Below are positions 6,591 through 13,000 of a stretch of DNA of 13,000 nucleotides, piece by piece. Position 1 is the stretch's first letter; each line of letters starts with the position of its first letter. Both the position numbers and the translations under genes were made by a program. The notes under the pieces are model-generated. The model did no database searches and was not told the origin of the DNA. It saw only the letters and a list, made by a program, of their open reading frames with translations. Source of the DNA: Geobacter sp. UBA6169 (GTDB lineage: Bacteria; Desulfobacterota; Desulfuromonadia; Geobacterales; Pseudopelobacteraceae); assembly GCA_002422265.1 (NCBI GenBank), contig DIUB01000215.1:4246-17245 (forward strand), read 5' to 3'.

Positions 6591-9500
6591 ATGCAAGAGA
6601 GCGGCCCACAGCAGGAGACGAACCAACTGACCGGCTGGTCATGGCCGGTGATGGCCGGTCTGTTACTGCTTTTACTGCTGTTAAGCCTGTCCAGCGTGGT
6701 GATGCTGTACCGAGGCCGGGTCCAGGCGGTCAGACAGGCAGAGCAGTCGGCCGGTTCAACGGTGCAGGTGCTGGAGCAGTCGCTGGGCAACCTGCTGGAG
6801 AAGATCGATTTTGTGCTGCAGGTGACGGCTGACGAACGGGTGCGCCTTGCCACCGCAGCCAACAGCGACCGGGAACTGGATGCCTTCATTCATCGCCAGT
6901 TCAGGCGGATGCCGGAGCTGGACAGCCTGCGGATTGCCGACCAGCACGGCACCGTGTTGCTGGGACACGGCAATGCCCCCACCAGGCCGGTCAGCATGGC
7001 GGACCGGGATTACTTCCAGTACCTGCGCGATCATCCTGAGGCCGGGATGGTGATCTCCCGGCCGCTGATCGGCAAGATCAGCGGCAAGTGGGTAATCACC
7101 TGCGCCCGTCGTGTCAACCTGCCGGGCAACCGCTTTGGTGGCGTGGTCTTCGGGGTGCTTACCCTGGAGCAGATTAACCGTCTGTTTGCCAGGGCCAATC
7201 TGGGGCCGCAGGGCATTGCGGCACTGCGGACTTCGGAGCTGAGGATGATTACCCGCTTTGATGCCCGCAGCGGCGGGATAAAGCCCGAAGAGATCGGCAG
7301 CACGAAGGCTGCCGATGCCTGGCAGTCACTTTTCAGCAGCGGCAGGGAGCGGGAAGGAAGCTATACTGCAGACAGCCCCTTTGATGGCGTCCGGCGTACC
7401 TACAGCTACCGCCTGCTTGAGCCGTACCGGCTCTACCTGCTGGTGGGTCTGGCCCTTGACGATTACCTGCAGGGCTGGCAGCGTGAACTGAAGCTGACCC
7501 TGCTGGGGCTGGCAGGCATCTGGTGCAGCGGCCTGGCGCTGGTGATCTATCTGCGGCGTCAGCGTCTGCTGGAGACACTGGAGCGTCTGGTTGATGAACG
7601 TACCCGGACTCTGCAGGACACCAGCCATGAGCTGGCCTTAAATGAACAGCGGCTGCAGGCGCTGCTGGAGATCAGCCAGTATCAGGCTGCTGACAAGCAG
7701 GCGCTGCTTGATTTTGCCCTGGAGCAGGTGATCAGGATTACGGACAGCAGCATCGGCTACATCTACCACTACCATGAAGACCGTCAGGAGTTTGTCCTCA
7801 ACACCTGGTCCAAAGGGGTCATGCCTGCCTGTTCGGTTGCTGATCCGCAGACCGTCTACCAGCTTGACAAGACCGGCATCTGGGGTGAGGCGATACGTCA
7901 GCGCAGGCCGATCCTGATCAATGACTTTGCTGCGGATAACCCGCTCAAAAAGGGGTATCCAGAAGGACATGTCCATCTTGCCCGCTTCCTGACCGTGCCG
8001 GTCTTTGATCACCAGCAGCAGATTGTGGCGGTGGTGGGGGTGGCCAACAAAGCGCTGCCCTACACCGAGCAGGATCTGCAGCAGCTGGAGCTGATGATGG
8101 CCGAGGTCTGGCGGATCGTCAAACGACTGGAGCTGGAGCAGAAGCTGATTCAGGCCGGCAGGCAGTGGCAGACCTCCTTTGATGCCATTAAGGATTCCAT
8201 GGCCCTGCTGGATGCGGACCAGCGGGTGCTGCGCTGCAACTTGTCCACCACCCGGCTCCTGAACCGTCCGTTCCATGAGATCATCGGCCGCCACTGCTGG
8301 GAGCTGGTGCATGGGATTGATCACCAGATCGACGGCTGCCCCATGGAGCAGGTGCGCCGGAACCGGACTTCTGCCAGCGAACTGCTGTTTGAGCAGGGAC
8401 ACTGGTTGCGGGTGACGATAGACCCGGTGCTGGATGAGCAGGGTGAGCTTACAGGCGCGGTTCACATCATCCGTGATGAAACCGAGCGGGTGGCGGCTGA
8501 TCAGGCCCGGCAAGAACTGCTGGCCATGCTGGAGGCGGTGCAGAACGAGCTGTACGTCTTCTGCCCTGAAACCCTGCGGTTTGAATATGCCAACCGGACA
8601 GCCCTGCACAACCTGGGGTACCGGCTTGACCAGCTGCAGCAACTGACCCCGCTGGACCTGAAACCGGTCAAACGCCATGAATTTGTAACCATGCTGGCAC
8701 CGCTGCTGCTGGGAGAGCAACCGCTGCTGAGCCTGGAGACCCAGCATCGGCGTGCCGACGGCAGTTGCTATCCGGTGGAGGTACACCTGCAGCTGGTGCA
8801 GACCCATAACGGGCCGCGCTGCCTCGCCGTGGTGCATGACATCACCGAACGCAGCCAGGCCCAGAAGCGGCTGAAAGAGGCATTGCTGGAGGCCCGCAAT
8901 TTCCGGACAGCCCTGGATTACGTATCGGTCTGCATCTATATCAAAGATCTGGAATCGCGCTATGTCTATGCCAACCGCGCCACCCTGGAGTTGTTCGGCT
9001 GCAGTGCAGAAGAATTGCCCGGCAGCCCGGACAGCCGCTTCTTCCCGCCCGAGGTGGTGGAGCGGCTGCAGCAGATTGACCAGCGGGTCTTCAGCGGTGA
9101 GCGGACAGCTGAAGAAGTTGTGGTTCCGTTGCCGGAGGGCGGTATGCGGGTCTACCTTGAACTGAAGACCCCCTTCTACGCTGATGATGATAAAGAGCTG
9201 ATCACCGGCCTTTTGGGGATCTCAACTGATATCACTGATCTGAAACATTCGCAGCAGGAGCTGCAGCAGCTGCAGACCCAGATGCTGCAAAATGAGAAGC
9301 TGGCCTCCATCGGGCAGCTCTCGGCCGGCATTGCCCATGAGATCAATAATCCGATGGGGTTCATCAACAGTAACCTGGGCACCCTGGAAAAGTATGTGGA
9401 GAAATTTGATCGCTACATCGGCCTGCTTGAGCAGGAGCTGCAGCGCTGCGGCTGCGACCAGCAGGAGGCAGCGGCGCTTCGCAAAAGCCTGAAGCTGGAT

Positions 9501-10094
9501 TATGTGCAGCGCGATATCCGTCAGCTGCTGCTGGAATCGATCGAAGGGGTCGGACGGGTGATGCGGATCGTGCAGGACCTGAAGAGCTTCTCCCGCAGTG
9601 ATACCTCGCAGGTCGGCAGTGCCGACCTGAACCAGTGTCTTGACAGCACCATCAACATCATCTGGAACCAGCTCAAGTATGTGGCAGAATTGAAGCGGGA
9701 GTACGCTGAACTGCCCAAGGTGCATTGCAATATCCAGCAGCTGAACCAGGTCTTTATGAACCTGCTGGTGAACGCCTCCCATGCCATTGAGCAGCAGGGG
9801 CGTGAAGAGCCGGGGCTGATCACGGTGCGGACCTGGGATGACGGGGAGTATGCCTGCGTCAGTATCAGTGATACCGGCTGCGGTATCCCGGACGAGGTGC
9901 GTCGCCGGATCTTTGAACCATTTTTTACTACCAAGGAGGTAGGCAAGGGGACCGGTTTAGGGCTTTCCATCAGTTATGATATCGTTAAAAAACATGGCGG
10001 CGAGATTCTGGTGGAGAGCGCTGAGGGACGGGGCACGACTTTTACGGTGCGGGTGCCGTTGGAAGCAAAAAGCTCTAACGCAGAGCAAGAATAG
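6591..10094 (+). CDS. Membrane Cache-GAF-PAS-PAS-PAS histidine kinase
   Basis: A 1167-residue membrane sensor kinase. TM1 (about 17-40) and TM2 (about 302-323) enclose a periplasmic dCache-like domain with the MADRDYFQYL and SRPLIGKISGKWVIT stretches (about 135-170). Inside the cell follow a GAF domain (about 355-520), PAS1 (522-634, with C569 and C583 in the C-WELVHG / GCPM pattern), PAS2 (640-755), PAS3 (767-885), a coiled coil, the phosphoacceptor domain with H916, and an ATPase domain (N box NLLVNASHA at 1057, DTGCGIP, GKGTGLGLS). All kinase boxes are intact and there is no receiver domain. AAGGGA (6578-6583) sits 7 bases before the ATG. The final residues SNAEQE and the stop are encoded by the next repeat element. 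The Cache domain probably binds a small organic ligand outside the membrane; which one is not readable from sequence. It may phosphorylate the receiver domains of the two genes downstream, but that is inference. Confidence 0.94.
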   Translation: MQESGPQQETNQLTGWSWPVMAGLLLLLLLLSLSSVVMLYRGRVQAVRQAEQSAGSTVQVLEQSLGNLLEKIDFVLQVTADERVRLATAANSDRELDAFIHRQFRRMPELDSLRIADQHGTVLLGHGNAPTRPVSMADRDYFQYLRDHPEAGMVISRPLIGKISGKWVITCARRVNLPGNRFGGVVFGVLTLEQINRLFARANLGPQGIAALRTSELRMITRFDARSGGIKPEEIGSTKAADAWQSLFSSGREREGSYTADSPFDGVRRTYSYRLLEPYRLYLLVGLALDDYLQGWQRELKLTLLGLAGIWCSGLALVIYLRRQRLLETLERLVDERTRTLQDTSHELALNEQRLQALLEISQYQAADKQALLDFALEQVIRITDSSIGYIYHYHEDRQEFVLNTWSKGVMPACSVADPQTVYQLDKTGIWGEAIRQRRPILINDFAADNPLKKGYPEGHVHLARFLTVPVFDHQQQIVAVVGVANKALPYTEQDLQQLELMMAEVWRIVKRLELEQKLIQAGRQWQTSFDAIKDSMALLDADQRVLRCNLSTTRLLNRPFHEIIGRHCWELVHGIDHQIDGCPMEQVRRNRTSASELLFEQGHWLRVTIDPVLDEQGELTGAVHIIRDETERVAADQARQELLAMLEAVQNELYVFCPETLRFEYANRTALHNLGYRLDQLQQLTPLDLKPVKRHEFVTMLAPLLLGEQPLLSLETQHRRADGSCYPVEVHLQLVQTHNGPRCLAVVHDITERSQAQKRLKEALLEARNFRTALDYVSVCIYIKDLESRYVYANRATLELFGCSAEELPGSPDSRFFPPEVVERLQQIDQRVFSGERTAEEVVVPLPEGGMRVYLELKTPFYADDDKELITGLLGISTDITDLKHSQQELQQLQTQMLQNEKLASIGQLSAGIAHEINNPMGFINSNLGTLEKYVEKFDRYIGLLEQELQRCGCDQQEAAALRKSLKLDYVQRDIRQLLLESIEGVGRVMRIVQDLKSFSRSDTSQVGSADLNQCLDSTINIIWNQLKYVAELKREYAELPKVHCNIQQLNQVFMNLLVNASHAIEQQGREEPGLITVRTWDDGEYACVSISDTGCGIPDEVRRRIFEPFFTTKEVGKGTGLGLSISYDIVKKHGGEILVESAEGRGTTFTVRVPLEAKSSNAEQE

Positions 10095-10194
10095 AGACGC
10101 AAAGACGCAGAGAAAGGCAGATAAACAGGGTAAAAACAGAACAAAAAAACTTGTTTTTCTCTGTGTCTCTGCCCCTCTTGCCCCTCTGCGTTAA
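10075..10194. repeat. Palindromic GCAGAG repeat, full element
   Basis: Left end CTAACGCAGAG (10075-10085) and right end CTCTGCGTTAA (10184-10194), followed by GGGTTTTT. The interior holds octamers ACGCAAAG and ACGCAGAG and an inner complement (AAAAAC / GTTTTT), so the whole unit can fold into a long hairpin. The left end encodes the last residues of the Cache kinase. The T tract after the stem is terminator-like, but continued transcription into the next gene is equally plausible. Confidence 0.85.
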
Positions 10195-10231
10195 GGGTTT
10201 TTCGTTGTATGCTGAGGAAGAAAGTAAGGTT

Positions 10232-11875
10232 ATGACTGATCAGACCATACCAGATACGTGCAGCAGTAAAATCCTGGTGGTGGACGATTCCCGTCCGGCG
10301 CTGATGCTGATCTGTGCGCAGATCAAGCGGGCCGGGTTTGAAGTGCTGGGGGCCGAGACCGGTGAACAGGCCCTGGATCTGGCCTTCAGCCGGTTGCCGG
10401 ACCTGATTCTGCTGGACATCAACCTGCCGGGCATCAGCGGGTTTGAGGTGATGGAGCAGCTGCGGCAGCAGCCGGCAACGGCCCGGATACCGGTGATCAT
10501 GATCAGTGCTGCCACTGATCTGCAGAGTCAGCTGCGGGGATTTGCCTGCGGGGTGGTAGATTTTGTCAGCAAACCGACGCTTGAGCCGGTGTTGATGGCC
10601 CGGGTCAGGCTGCACCTGGAAATGAGCCGGATCAGGCTGGAACTGGAGCAGAGCGAGGCCCGCTACCGGATGCTGGCTGAAAACACCAGCGACATTATCT
10701 GGAGTATGGACCCCCATTGCTGGCGCTACACCTATGTCAGTCCTTCATGCAGCAGTCTTTTGGGGTACCTTCCTGAAGAGCTGCTGCAGGAGCCGATCGA
10801 TGCCTTTCTGACCCCTGATTGCCGTCAGCAGGTGCAGCGGCTGGTGGGGGACAAGCTGGCAGAGATTGCCTTTGGTACCTGCAATGACCTGACCCTGGCA
10901 GCTGAGGTGGAGGTCTGCTGCAAAGGGGGCGGCACGGTCTGGATGGAGGTGAACGCCACGGTCCTGACTGAAGCGGATGGCCGGGTAACCGGCCTGGTGG
11001 GGGTCTTGCGTGATATCACGGCTCGCCGTCAGGCCGAGGTCGCGCTGCGGGAGCTGCAGTCGCAGCTGCTGCAGCAGGAGAAGATGGCCTCCATCGGACA
11101 GCTGGCCGCCGGTATTGCCCATGAAATCAACAATCCGATGGGGTTTATCAACAGCAATCTCTGTACGCTGGTCAAGTATATTGAAAAGTTTGACCGTTAC
11201 CTGCAGGCCCAGGATGAGTTGCTGCAGCAGTGTGCCGCAGACGAGGGGCGTCAGGAGATTGCCGCGCTGCGCAAGACACTGAAACTGGACTATGTGCAGC
11301 GTGATATCCATGCCCTGCTGGATGAGAGCCTGGAAGGGGCGCAGCGGGTGATGAAGATTGTGCAGGATCTGAAGACCTTCTCCCACGGTGATACCGGGCT
11401 GATGGAGCCGACTGATATCAACGCCTGCCTTGACAGCACCATCAACATCATCTGGAACCAGATCAAGTACGTGGCCGATCTGGTGCGGGATTACGGAGAG
11501 CTGCCCAGGGTGACCTGCAATCAGCAGCAGCTGGGCCAGGTCTTTCTGAACCTGCTGGTGAACGCCTCCCATGCCATCAAGGCGAAAGGGGAACAGCAGG
11601 GGGTGGTGACGGTCAGTACCTGGGCCGATCATGAGGCGATCTACGCAGCAGTGACGGATAGCGGCTGCGGTATGCCGGAAGAGTTGCAGAGGCGGATCTT
11701 TGAGCCGTTTTTTACCACCAAAGAGGTGGGTAAGGGAACGGGCCTGGGGCTCTCCATCAGCCAGGAGATCATCAAGAAACATGGCGGCGAGCTGAGCGTC
11801 AAGAGCACACCGGGCAGCGGCACCACCTTTACGGTGCGGCTGCCGTTGGAAGCAAAAAGCTTTAACGCAGGGTAA
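10232..11875 (+). CDS. REC-PAS-histidine kinase
   Basis: A 547-residue soluble protein. The N-terminal receiver domain (about 13-130) has all key residues: D18/D19 acidic pocket, D62 phosphoacceptor (LILLDINLPG), S92 and K114. A PAS domain follows (about 145-268), then a short coiled coil, the phosphoacceptor domain with H297 (HEINNPMGF), and an ATPase domain (N box at 440, DSGCGMP, FEPFFTTKE, GKGTGLGLS). It can in principle take phosphate from another kinase and modulate its own transmitter. The start is uncertain. The ATG at 10232 gives a normal receiver N-terminus but its AAGG is only 2 bases away; a TTG at 10205 has AAGGG 7 bases upstream and would add 9 residues. A longer frame back to 10151 would lie inside the repeat and is rejected. 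The last residues FNAG and the stop come from the next repeat element. No output domain for DNA binding or second messengers is present. Confidence 0.92.
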   Translation: MTDQTIPDTCSSKILVVDDSRPALMLICAQIKRAGFEVLGAETGEQALDLAFSRLPDLILLDINLPGISGFEVMEQLRQQPATARIPVIMISAATDLQSQLRGFACGVVDFVSKPTLEPVLMARVRLHLEMSRIRLELEQSEARYRMLAENTSDIIWSMDPHCWRYTYVSPSCSSLLGYLPEELLQEPIDAFLTPDCRQQVQRLVGDKLAEIAFGTCNDLTLAAEVEVCCKGGGTVWMEVNATVLTEADGRVTGLVGVLRDITARRQAEVALRELQSQLLQQEKMASIGQLAAGIAHEINNPMGFINSNLCTLVKYIEKFDRYLQAQDELLQQCAADEGRQEIAALRKTLKLDYVQRDIHALLDESLEGAQRVMKIVQDLKTFSHGDTGLMEPTDINACLDSTINIIWNQIKYVADLVRDYGELPRVTCNQQQLGQVFLNLLVNASHAIKAKGEQQGVVTVSTWADHEAIYAAVTDSGCGMPEELQRRIFEPFFTTKEVGKGTGLGLSISQEIIKKHGGELSVKSTPGSGTTFTVRLPLEAKSFNAG

Positions 11876-11966
11876 GAAGAGAGACGCAAAGACGCAGAGA
11901 AAGGCAGATACACAGGGTAAAAACAAAAAACGTGTTTTTCTCTGTACCCCTGCACCTCTGCGTTAA
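11862..11966. repeat. Palindromic GCAGAG repeat, full element (shortest copy)
   Basis: Left end TTAACGCAGGG (11862-11872) and right end CTCTGCGTTAA (11956-11966), 105 bases in all. The interior closely follows the copy at 10075-10194, including ACGCAAAG ACGCAGAG AAAGGCAG and the AAAAAC / GTTTTT inner stem. The left end overlaps the last codons of the REC-PAS kinase and the right end is 7 bases before the Shine-Dalgarno of the next gene. Confidence 0.85.
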
Positions 11967-11973
11967 GGCTTGT

Positions 11974-11979
11974 AAGGAG
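11974..11979 (+). promoter_or_regulatory. Ribosome-binding site deciding the start of the last gene
   Basis: AAGGAG stands 7 bases before the ATG at 11987 but only 1 base before the in-frame ATG at 11981. The second ATG is therefore the likely start. Confidence 0.7.
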
Positions 11980-11986
11980 CATGTCA

Positions 11987-13000
11987 ATGGCGAGGATACT
12001 GCTTGCAGATGACGACAGGGTCAGTTTAGGTCTGGTTGAACTGCAGCTGCAGCAGGCCGGTCACCAGGTAGAGGCGGTGACAGATGGTGCGTCTGCATTG
12101 GCAGCGGCCCGGTCCAATCGGCCTGACCTGATTATTACCGATGTGCTGATGCCGGAGATGGACGGGTTTGAGCTCTGCCGCCGCTGCAAAGCAGACCCGC
12201 CGCTGCAGCAGGTGCCGATCATCCTCTACTCCAGCAGCTACACCGATCCGCAGGAGCAGCAGCTTGGCCTGGCCCTGGGAGCAGCTCGCTACCTGATCAA
12301 ACCGGTGCCGGTGGATGCCCTGCTGGCGGCAGTGGATGAACTGCTGCAGCGTCCCTCCGGTGAACAGACCGACAACCTGTCGCTGGATGAGGAGATGCGC
12401 CTGTTGCGCAGCTACAACGAGGTGCTGTTTACCAAGCTGCAGGCCAAGGTGCAGGAGCTGCAGCAAACCGTTGCCAAACATCATAGCTCAGAGGAGTCGC
12501 TCAAGGCGATGCAGGCCCAGATCATCCAGCAGGAAAAGATGGCCTCCATCGGTCAGCTGGCAGCCGGGGTGGCCCATGAGATCAACAACCCGATGGGGTT
12601 CATCACCAGCAACCTGACTTCACTGGGCAAGTATGCCAGCCGGCTGGACACCTATATTGCCGCCCTGCAGCAATCGCTCTACGCCTGTCCCCACCATCCC
12701 GGTCTGGATGAGCTGGACCGTCTGCGCCAGAAGCTGAAGGTGGATTACATCATCAGTGACGTGACCCAGCTGGTGGAGGAGAGTCTGGACGGCGCCAACC
12801 GGGTGCGCCGGATCGTGCAGGATCTGAAGAGCTTTTCACGGGTGGATCAGGCGGAATCCAGCCGGGTCAATCTGAACGAGTGCCTGGAGACCACCATCAA
12901 CATCGCCTGGAACGAGCTGAAATATATCGCCACCCTGGAGCGGGATTTCGGTGAGCTGCCGCCGATCCTCTGCAACCCGCAGCAGTTGAACCAGGTTTTT
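11987..13000 (+). CDS. REC-histidine kinase, 3' end outside window
   Basis: The frame is open from the ATG at 11987 to the last base, giving 338 residues with no stop. The N-terminal receiver domain (about 1-120) has D8/D9, phosphoacceptor D52 (LIITDVLMPEMDG), the serines at 82-84 and K105. A helical linker and coiled coil (about 125-183) lead directly to the phosphoacceptor domain with H197 (HEINNPMGF). The window ends at NQVF, just before the N box, so the ATPase domain is expected beyond the edge. There is no PAS or GAF domain, so its only visible input is phosphorylation of its receiver. It follows the REC-PAS kinase, separated by a repeat element, and both could act in one phosphorelay with the Cache kinase. 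A small-protein reading of other frames here is not credible. Confidence 0.9.
   Translation, partial: MARILLADDDRVSLGLVELQLQQAGHQVEAVTDGASALAAARSNRPDLIITDVLMPEMDGFELCRRCKADPPLQQVPIILYSSSYTDPQEQQLGLALGAARYLIKPVPVDALLAAVDELLQRPSGEQTDNLSLDEEMRLLRSYNEVLFTKLQAKVQELQQTVAKHHSSEESLKAMQAQIIQQEKMASIGQLAAGVAHEINNPMGFITSNLTSLGKYASRLDTYIAALQQSLYACPHHPGLDELDRLRQKLKVDYIISDVTQLVEESLDGANRVRRIVQDLKSFSRVDQAESSRVNLNECLETTINIAWNELKYIATLERDFGELPPILCNPQQLNQVF

Noticed and set aside
7638..8837. Long open frame (399 codons) on the minus strand
   Set aside because: It lies fully antisense to the Cache kinase, whose domains are clear. Open antisense frames are a by-product of the codon bias, and the translation shows no recognisable domain.
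10184..10202. Repeat right arms plus T tract as intrinsic terminators
   Set aside because: The T run follows the stem only after GG or GGG, and some copies have a poor tract (11967 onward). The case is too weak to annotate a terminator.
10151..10231. Possible N-terminal extension of the REC-PAS kinase from a TTG
   Set aside because: The extension would be encoded by the right arm of a repeat element and resembles translated repeat. The receiver domain is complete from the ATG at 10232.
10209..10235. Eight-codon frame M-L-R-K-K-V-R-L whose stop overlaps the REC-PAS kinase start
   Set aside because: Too short to judge, with no clear ribosome site of its own; the overlap may be chance.
10745..11926. 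Long open frame (393 codons) on the minus strand
   Set aside because: Antisense to the REC-PAS kinase and begins in the repeat element. The protein is low in recognisable structure and mirrors similar antisense frames over the other kinases.

Overview
The window reads like a chromosomal segment from an anaerobic deltaproteobacterium of the Geobacter/Trichlorobacter/Pelobacter group. This rests on moderate-to-high GC coding, the abundance of large soluble or Cache-type sensor kinases with an H-E-I-N-N-P-M-G-F phosphoacceptor box, a corrinoid/UroD methyltransferase-type pair, and intergenic repeats built on the octamer (A/G)(C/T)GCAGAG. The taxonomic call is an inference from style, not a match to a named genome. 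All genes that can be supported lie on the + strand.

Layout: (1) bases 1-1024, the C-terminal part of a PAS-histidine kinase. (2) 1021-1220, one full palindromic repeat element plus a solo left arm. (3) 1221-4910, three tightly overlapping genes: a B12-binding corrinoid protein, a UroD-family methyltransferase-like protein, and a histidine kinase whose N-terminus is a DUF1638 domain followed by a GAF domain. (4) 4897-4941, another solo left repeat arm. (5) 5034-6341, a somewhat more A+T-rich AAA ATPase of the DUF4143 type, preceded by two inverted repeats. (6) 6358-6481, a full repeat element. (7) 6591-10094, a membrane-bound Cache-GAF-PAS-PAS-PAS histidine kinase. (8) 10075-10194, repeat element. 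(9) 10232-11875, a REC-PAS-histidine kinase. (10) 11862-11966, repeat element. (11) 11987 to the window end, a REC-histidine kinase cut off before its ATPase domain. No gene-free stretch exceeds 300 bases; the longest is 6342-6590, which holds a repeat and a likely promoter.

How it fits together: five paralogous kinases share one transmitter module but have entirely different inputs, and no DNA-binding response regulator is visible. The most unusual unit is the corrinoid protein / UroD protein / DUF1638-kinase cassette. Its overlaps (4 and 8 bases) imply translational coupling. The UroD protein lacks the usual zinc-site His and distal Cys of thiol methyltransferases, so the cassette may sense a corrinoid, methyl donor or related ligand rather than carry out bulk methyl transfer; that is a hypothesis.

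The repeats sit at nearly every gene boundary, supply the last codons of several kinases, and flank the ATPase gene as 45-base direct repeats. The first and second kinases share long stretches of identical DNA broken by divergent patches. Together this suggests a locus that has grown by duplication, recombination at repeats and sensor-domain swapping.
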